A stretch of 19,431 nucleotides of DNA, taken from NCBI GenBank assembly GCA_910585655.1, contig CAJUFW010000049.1:1-19431 (forward strand). The letters are read 5' to 3'. A program made the position numbers and the translations under genes. This DNA is from an uncultured Lachnospiraceae bacterium. GTDB lineage: Bacteria > Bacillota_A > Clostridia > Lachnospirales > Lachnospiraceae. The notes under the pieces were generated by a model that saw only the letters and a program-made list of their open reading frames with translations, had not been told where the DNA came from and ran no database searches. Shown one piece after another: positions 15,592 to 19,431 of this stretch (position 1 is the stretch's first letter; every line of letters begins with the position of its first letter).

Positions 15592-16389
15592 TTAGCCGGA
15601 TACGCGCTCGGTAAGACGTTTTGGCAGTTGAATCAAGTGATAGATTCTGGCATAGTCGATTTCATCCAGTTCTACCAGGACATTTTGTGGATAGGATTTG
15701 CCAGAGCCATGTTCTTTTAAAAAGGCGGCTGCTTTGTTATAGGCGATAGCCGCCTCCTCTTCAGAGGAGTATCTTCCTATTATAATAGAGCCTCGGATCT
15801 GGATACGAGCCGTATAAACCGGCATTCCTTTTCGATACTCTTTATAAACTCCATGATATCGGTTGATAATGCTGATATTGTCATAGCGAAGGTCATAAGA
15901 ATCCCCGTTTACAAAAAAATAGTCCCGTCCTTCCAGGGCGTAGCTACGGATACCATAGCGACTTAAAATAGAAAATTGCCTGCCGCCCTCTGAGGCAAAC
16001 AGATAGGCGCCTCGTTTGGTAAGTTTATGACTGGAATAAAAGGGCAGATCTTTAAGATCGAATTTGAGGCAGAGGGACGGGCTGTAGTAATAAAGAAAAT
16101 ATTCTTTTTTCAAATAAAGCGGCGTTCGGAAATAAACACCGTTATCTCGTATATTCATTAAAATAATCCATTTTTCAAAAGAAAGTACAGATTTGCCGGC
16201 AGAATAGTTCTCCGGCTGCAGATGAGGGGAGCGAAGCAGAGACTTTGCTTCTAAATAAGCAAGCCTGGCATCTTCCTCCGTCGGGTAGCTGCCAAGACTG
16301 ATATGCTTTTTCTGTACGGTGACAGAGGCGCGGCAGATAAGCTTGCCGTTTTTTTGCCTAGTAGTGTAAACGCCGGAAAAATGATTCAT
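15592..16389 (-). CDS. Double AP2-like domain protein, HNH-AP2 derived
   Basis: The 265-aa product has two AP2/ERF-like DNA-binding units: residues 4-52 (SGVYTTR, SLGSYPTEEDARLAY) and 178-228 (YHGVYKE, IIGRYSSEEEAAIAYNKAA). Just before the second unit, about 144-176 follows the pattern seen in HNH-AP2 homing endonucleases (HHINGD-LDNR-ENL), but reads YFFVNGDSYDLRYDNIS: Asn161, Asp163 and Asn171 are kept while the catalytic histidines are Phe. The middle part (70-145) I know only as a conserved-looking region of Lachnospiraceae AP2-type proteins. The most likely role is non-catalytic DNA binding, perhaps as a regulator. It is the only minus-strand gene, convergent with the big operon across 27 bases. 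AAAGGA lies about 10 bases before the ATG; a promoter with a dyad is upstream. Confidence 0.85.
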   Translation of the reverse strand: MNHFSGVYTTRQKNGKLICRASVTVQKKHISLGSYPTEEDARLAYLEAKSLLRSPHLQPENYSAGKSVLSFEKWIILMNIRDNGVYFRTPLYLKKEYFLYYYSPSLCLKFDLKDLPFYSSHKLTKRGAYLFASEGGRQFSILSRYGIRSYALEGRDYFFVNGDSYDLRYDNISIINRYHGVYKEYRKGMPVYTARIQIRGSIIIGRYSSEEEAAIAYNKAAAFLKEHGSGKSYPQNVLVELDEIDYARIYHLIQLPKRLTERVSG

Positions 16390-16438
16390 AACAGATATTC
16401 CTTTCTAAAAATAACTTTTGATGGTGTGTTTATTGTCT

Positions 16439-16463
16439 CAAAAGAAGTGTACGCTCTCTTTTG
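16439..16463. repeat. CAAAAGA/TCTTTTG dyad around the AP2 gene -10 box
   Basis: CAAAAGA (16439-16445) and TCTTTTG (16457-16463) form a perfect 7-bp inverted repeat with an 11-bp spacer that contains the predicted -10 element. Its position fits an operator for a repressor, possibly the AP2-like protein itself; this is inference. Confidence 0.45.
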
Positions 16464-16474
16464 GGAAAGATCAA
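16446..16474 (-). promoter_or_regulatory. Candidate promoter of the AP2-like gene
   Basis: Reading the minus strand, TTGATC (16474-16469) and TACACT (16451-16446) are separated by 17 bases. Each matches consensus at four of six positions. Transcription would begin near 16439, giving a 5' leader of about 50 bases. Confidence 0.45.
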
Positions 16475-16701
16475 GTGGTTAAAATACAAATATGAGAAGA
16501 ATTAGAAAAAATATCCTCAAAAAAATAAAGTCGAAATAGAAAAAAGAAGGAGATATCTGGGAGAAACTAGGAGAGAAATCAAAGGAAATGAGAAGAAATT
16601 TTTACATTAGTTAGCATGTTTGTAGCATTTAGTTCATAAAATTGTAATAAAATGATACAGATATTTAACAATAGTACACAAAAGGAGGGATAAAAACTTG
16701 T

Positions 16702-16836
16702 ATGGAAAGTACAAAGTTCTGGAAAAACATGGGAGAAAATTTCGGACATTACTTCCAAAAATTTGGTGATCGTATTGACAGAAAGGGACAAATTGGTATA
16801 ATCATTGGTGAAAGGAACACACATGTTCGATTGTGA
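16702..16836 (+). CDS. Possible 44-aa small protein
   Basis: An ATG frame of 44 codons starts with MESTKFWKNMGENFGHYF and ends with ERNTHVRL. A strong AAAGGAGGGA (16681-16690) lies upstream, but its core is about 13 bases from the ATG, longer than ideal. The first 28 residues are charged and aromatic-rich; about 31-36 are short and hydrophobic. There is no recognisable family. Against it being real, the consensus promoter of the next gene lies inside it and can account for much of the 3' half. A possible promoter is TTTGTA (16619-16624) with TGTAAT (16643-16648) at 18 bases. Confidence 0.3.
   Translation: MESTKFWKNMGENFGHYFQKFGDRIDRKGQIGIIIGERNTHVRL
16775..16802 (+). promoter_or_regulatory. 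Consensus sigma-A promoter of the wall hydrolase gene
   Basis: A perfect TTGACA (16775-16780) and perfect TATAAT (16797-16802) are spaced by 16 bases, with an extended -10 TGG directly before TATAAT. Transcription would start near 16809, leaving a leader of about 94 bases before the hydrolase ATG. This is the best promoter in the window and suggests strong vegetative expression rather than control by sporulation sigma factors. Confidence 0.8.
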
Positions 16837-16902
16837 GGTACAAGAGACAGAACATACACGACAGAAGGAAGATGTTAATTTCGAGAAAAGAGGTAGAGAA
16901 TA

Positions 16903-17853
16903 ATGTTAAGAAAATGTAAACTTTTCTCCCACATTGCGATGCTCCTGATTGGGATACTTGTACTGACCATAGATTCGCCGATTCCAGCGAATGCCTATCG
17001 AGGAGATGGTTCTTATCAGGAGGAGGCTAACCAGGAAATCCATTCAGGGAAAGAAGAAATTTCTTCCAAAGAGGACGCAGTAGAAGTAATTGCACAATTG
17101 GGAGAAGCAAAGACAGAGGAGACGACGCTAGAAGCTATGTTGGACAAGCCGGCTCAAAATGGGCTTGAAATGGCAAAAGCTTCAGAGGCAGCAAGTCAAA
17201 CGGAGCTGCCGGAAGATGGAGTGGCGGCAGAAGCAGCAGGAATCCAGACAGAAGAATCAACACTGGAAGATACGTTTGGAACGGCAGAGGAGATTGTAGA
17301 GAAGATAGAGAAGGCAAAGGAAGAGGAACGGGCTGCCAGAGAAGCAAAGAAAAAGAAGGAAAAAGAGGAAAAGATAAGAGCAGAGAGAAAGATAGCGCTG
17401 GATGAAAGCCGTACGGCAGGACGGACGCTGAAAAAGAGAAAAGAGATCAGCCTGTCGGCAAGAGAGTTGGATTGTTTGCAGAGGATTGTCCAGGCAGAAG
17501 CCGGAAATGAAGATATCATGGGAAAGCTTCTGGTGGCAAATGTTGTACTGAACCGTTACCGAAGCGAGAAATTTCCGGATAGTATCGAAGAGATAGTGAC
17601 ACAGACTTCTTATGGAGCGTATGGGCTGGTCTATCAGTTTACTCCGACCAGACCGGGAGGGGGTTACTGGAGCGCGGTTCCGTCAGAGGAAACCAAAGAG
17701 GCAGTGGAACGGGCTCTAAACGGAGAGGATTACTCGGAGGGAGCTTTATACTTTGCCAGCCGGAGCGGCGCCAATCCGTCGCATATGTCCTGGTTTGACC
17801 GGAAACTGACATGGCTCTTTAAACATGGAAATCATGAATTTTATGTAGGATAA
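16903..17853 (+). CDS. Secreted SleB/CwlJ-type cell wall hydrolase
   Basis: The 316-aa precursor has a signal peptide (residues 1-31, likely cut after PANA), an acidic then E/K-rich, probably helical stalk (about 35-180), and a C-terminal Hydrolase_2 domain (187-316). The domain starts LSARELDCLQRIVQAEAGNED, in which E199 matches the catalytic glutamate of SleB, a lytic transglycosylase acting on peptidoglycan; further landmarks are VANVVLNR, the Tyr-rich QFTP region and the terminal WLFKHGNHEFY. SleB itself is a spore cortex enzyme, but many Clostridia encode several vegetative paralogues, and the sigma-A-like promoter fits that here. There is no SH3 or LysM wall-binding module; the charged stalk may take that role. 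The start ATG has AGAGGT upstream. Confidence 0.92.
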   Translation: MLRKCKLFSHIAMLLIGILVLTIDSPIPANAYRGDGSYQEEANQEIHSGKEEISSKEDAVEVIAQLGEAKTEETTLEAMLDKPAQNGLEMAKASEAASQTELPEDGVAAEAAGIQTEESTLEDTFGTAEEIVEKIEKAKEEERAAREAKKKKEKEEKIRAERKIALDESRTAGRTLKKRKEISLSARELDCLQRIVQAEAGNEDIMGKLLVANVVLNRYRSEKFPDSIEEIVTQTSYGAYGLVYQFTPTRPGGGYWSAVPSEETKEAVERALNGEDYSEGALYFASRSGANPSHMSWFDRKLTWLFKHGNHEFYVG

Positions 17854-17874
17854 AGGAGCAAGTTGAAAAAAGGC

Positions 17875-17903
17875 TTGTCAGAAGGGAAGCCCCGTGTTAT
17901 ACT
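17875..17903 (+). promoter_or_regulatory. Promoter of thrC
   Basis: TTGTCA (17875-17880) and TATACT (17898-17903) are separated by an optimal 17 bases, each matching the sigma-A consensus at five of six positions. Transcription would start near 17910, about 56 bases before the thrC ATG. Confidence 0.7.
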
Positions 17904-17908
17904 TCCCT
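17883..17908. repeat. AGGGAAG/CTTCCCT dyad over the thrC promoter
   Basis: AGGGAAG (17883-17889) and CTTCCCT (17902-17908) are perfect inverted copies with a 12-base spacer. The left arm lies in the promoter spacer and the right arm overlaps the end of the -10 box, a typical operator position. No T-run follows, so it is unlikely to be the terminator of the hydrolase gene. Confidence 0.5.
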
Positions 17909-17965
17909 CATAAACTGTGTGCCTAAGGAAACTGATTCCTGGGGGGTACGGAAAGAGGGATAAAA

Positions 17966-19431
17966 ATGCAAGAGGTTATGTATAGGAGTACCAGAGGGGG
18001 CGGTGGTCTGGTAACGGCTTCCCAAGCCATCCTAAAAGGGTTGGCGGATGACGGTGGGCTGTTTGTCCCAGATAAGCTTCCGAAACTGGAGCGTTCCATC
18101 AGCGAGATGGAAAAAATGAGCTACCAGGAGATCGCCTATGAGGTGATGAAGCTGTTCTTTACGGATTTTACCGAAGAAGAGCTAAGGGGATGTATTGACC
18201 GTGCCTATGACAGCAAGTTTGACGACGAAGAGATTGTGCCGATTACAAAAGCGGACGGCAATTATTATCTGGAATTGTACCATGGACCGACGATTGCTTT
18301 TAAGGATATGGCGCTCTCCATTTTGCCGCATCTGATGACGACGGCGGCAAAGAAGAATCATATTGACAATGAGATTATTATTTTAACCGCAACTTCCGGG
18401 GATACCGGCAAGGCGGCGCTGGAAGGATTTGCGGATGTACCAGGCACCGGAATCATTGTTTTTTACCCAAAGGACGGGGTAAGCTATATTCAAAAGCGCC
18501 AGATGGTGACGCAGAAGGGCGCCAATACCCATGTGATTGGGATAGAGGGTAATTTTGACGACGCGCAAAGAGGCGTGAAGGAACTATTTGGCGATAAAGA
18601 GCTGCAGGCGCGGATGCAGGAGAAGGGCTATCAATTTTCTTCCGCTAATTCCATCAATATAGGGAGACTCGTACCTCAGATTGTTTATTATGTCTATGCC
18701 TATGCGAAGTTGTGTGAAAATGGCGAGCTGGTCAACCGGATGCCGATAGATGTTTGCGTACCGACCGGGAATTTCGGCAATATTTTAGCTGCCTATTATG
18801 CAAAGTGTATGGGATTGCCGATGGAGCATTTGATTTGTGCGTCTAACGAAAATAAGGTGTTGTATGACTTTTTCCAGACCGGCACATATGACCGAAATCG
18901 GGAATTTGTCCTGACTGCTTCTCCTTCTATGGATATTTTGGTTTCCAGCAACCTGGAGCGGCTGATTTTCCGCCTGACCGGAGAAAACGCCGAGCAGAAC
19001 CGGGAGCTGATGGAAGCGCTCGCCGGGGGAGGGGTATATCAGGTGACGCCGGAGATGCAAAAGAGGATGGAGGACTTTGTCGGCTGCTATGCGACCGAAG
19101 AGGAGACCTTTACAGCGATCCGAGACTTGTACGGTAAGACCGGCTATGTGATTGATACCCATACAGGTGTTGCTGCCGCTGCAGTACGGAAATATCGGCG
19201 GATGGCATATGGTGTGAACAAGCTACTGATTGCTTCGACGGCGAGTCCGTTTAAGTTTGCAGGAAGCGTAATGCACGCTCTGGATACAGCCTACGACCAG
19301 ATGGAGGAATGGGAGCTGATAGATGAACTGGCGAGGGTATCAAGGTGCCAGATACCACAGGCTGTCAGAAAGATTCGAGACGCCGAGGTGCTTCATACAA
19401 CGGAATGCGCTGCGTGGGATATGAAAAAGAC
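17966..19431 (+). CDS. thrC: Threonine synthase, 3' end cut by window edge
   Basis: Threonine synthase converts O-phosphohomoserine to threonine with pyridoxal phosphate, the last step of threonine synthesis. The frame is open without interruption for 488 codons to the window end; the family is usually about 490-500 aa in Clostridia, so only a few residues are missing. The N-terminus MYRSTRGGG is typical. The PLP lysine is K113 in GPTIAFKDMALS, and the phosphate-binding loop is TSGDTGKAALEGF (S144-G148). Further family landmarks are SSANSINIGRL and PTGNFGNILAAYYAK. The ATG is preceded by AAAGAGGGA at 5 bases. It has its own promoter and appears unrelated in function to the genes to its left. 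Confidence 0.95.
   Translation, partial: MQEVMYRSTRGGGGLVTASQAILKGLADDGGLFVPDKLPKLERSISEMEKMSYQEIAYEVMKLFFTDFTEEELRGCIDRAYDSKFDDEEIVPITKADGNYYLELYHGPTIAFKDMALSILPHLMTTAAKKNHIDNEIIILTATSGDTGKAALEGFADVPGTGIIVFYPKDGVSYIQKRQMVTQKGANTHVIGIEGNFDDAQRGVKELFGDKELQARMQEKGYQFSSANSINIGRLVPQIVYYVYAYAKLCENGELVNRMPIDVCVPTGNFGNILAAYYAKCMGLPMEHLICASNENKVLYDFFQTGTYDRNREFVLTASPSMDILVSSNLERLIFRLTGENAEQNRELMEALAGGGVYQVTPEMQKRMEDFVGCYATEEETFTAIRDLYGKTGYVIDTHTGVAAAAVRKYRRMAYGVNKLLIASTASPFKFAGSVMHALDTAYDQMEEWELIDELARVSRCQIPQAVRKIRDAEVLHTTECAAWDMKK

Larger units (their letters stand above)
16390..16902. other. 513-bp divergent intergenic region
   Basis: This AT-rich region separates the AP2-like gene (leftward) from the wall hydrolase (rightward). 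It holds the leftward promoter and dyad (16439-16474), an A-rich and purine-rich stretch without clear signals (about 16480-16600), a possible small gene (16702-16836), and a consensus rightward promoter (16775-16802). An ATG at 16872 opens a 15-codon frame overlapping the hydrolase start, but has no properly spaced ribosome site. Confidence 0.7.

Noticed and set aside
16579..16824. 81-aa minus-strand frame in the divergent intergenic region
   Set aside because: No ribosome binding site or family resemblance, AT-rich composition, and it overlaps a consensus promoter on the other strand.
16872..16919. 15-codon leader frame overlapping the hydrolase start
   Set aside because: The AAGGAA is only one base from its ATG, too close to work, and the peptide has no regulatory pattern such as codon runs.

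Overview
The window looks like chromosomal DNA from a low-to-mid-GC Gram-positive Clostridia, most likely a Lachnospiraceae-type gut bacterium. This is inferred from AGGAGG-type ribosome binding sites, a VanR/VanS-like two-component pair, a SleB/CwlJ-type wall hydrolase, an AP2-domain protein and a clostridial-style threonine synthase. No rRNA, tRNA, insertion sequence, phage gene or CRISPR array was seen. Bases 1-33 are not genomic: they match the end of the Illumina TruSeq read-2 adapter, so this is an untrimmed contig end. The right edge cuts threonine synthase a few codons before its expected end.

Layout. 34-330 is the 3' part of a VanZ-family membrane protein. 457-798 encodes a small three-pass membrane protein. 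799-1227 is a regulatory region with promoters, a strong intrinsic terminator, and a direct repeat typical of OmpR-family regulator sites. From 1228 to 15564 there is one dense co-directional block of nine genes with overlaps or gaps of at most about 32 bases: VanR-like response regulator, VanS-like histidine kinase, a secreted/membrane-anchored 827-aa protein, ABC ATPase, ABC-2 permease, a membrane protein with coiled coil and Gly-rich linker, MoxR AAA+ ATPase, DUF58 protein, and a 1497-aa BatA-like protein fused to a second vWA/glutamine-amidotransferase-like/vWA protein. A convergent minus-strand gene (15592-16389) encodes a double AP2-like protein related to HNH-AP2 endonucleases but apparently without the catalytic histidines. 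Then come a promoter-rich gap with a possible 44-aa small protein, a secreted SleB-type cell wall hydrolase (16903-17853), and thrC (17966 to the edge).

How the genes may work together. MoxR, DUF58 and vWA proteins form a known class of AAA+ chaperone-like modules. Here that module is in one apparent operon with an exporter-like ABC pair, an extracellular protein, and a two-component system that senses at the envelope. The simplest reading (inference) is an envelope-stress-responsive membrane complex: the kinase senses the surface, the regulator drives its own operon, MoxR/DUF58/vWA proteins remodel a client, and the ABC pair with the large surface proteins acts across the membrane. The substrate cannot be deduced from the sequence. 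A VanZ-like gene next to a VanRS-like pair is suggestive of glycopeptide or wall stress, but no vanH, vanA/B or vanX homologue is present, so vancomycin resistance should not be inferred.
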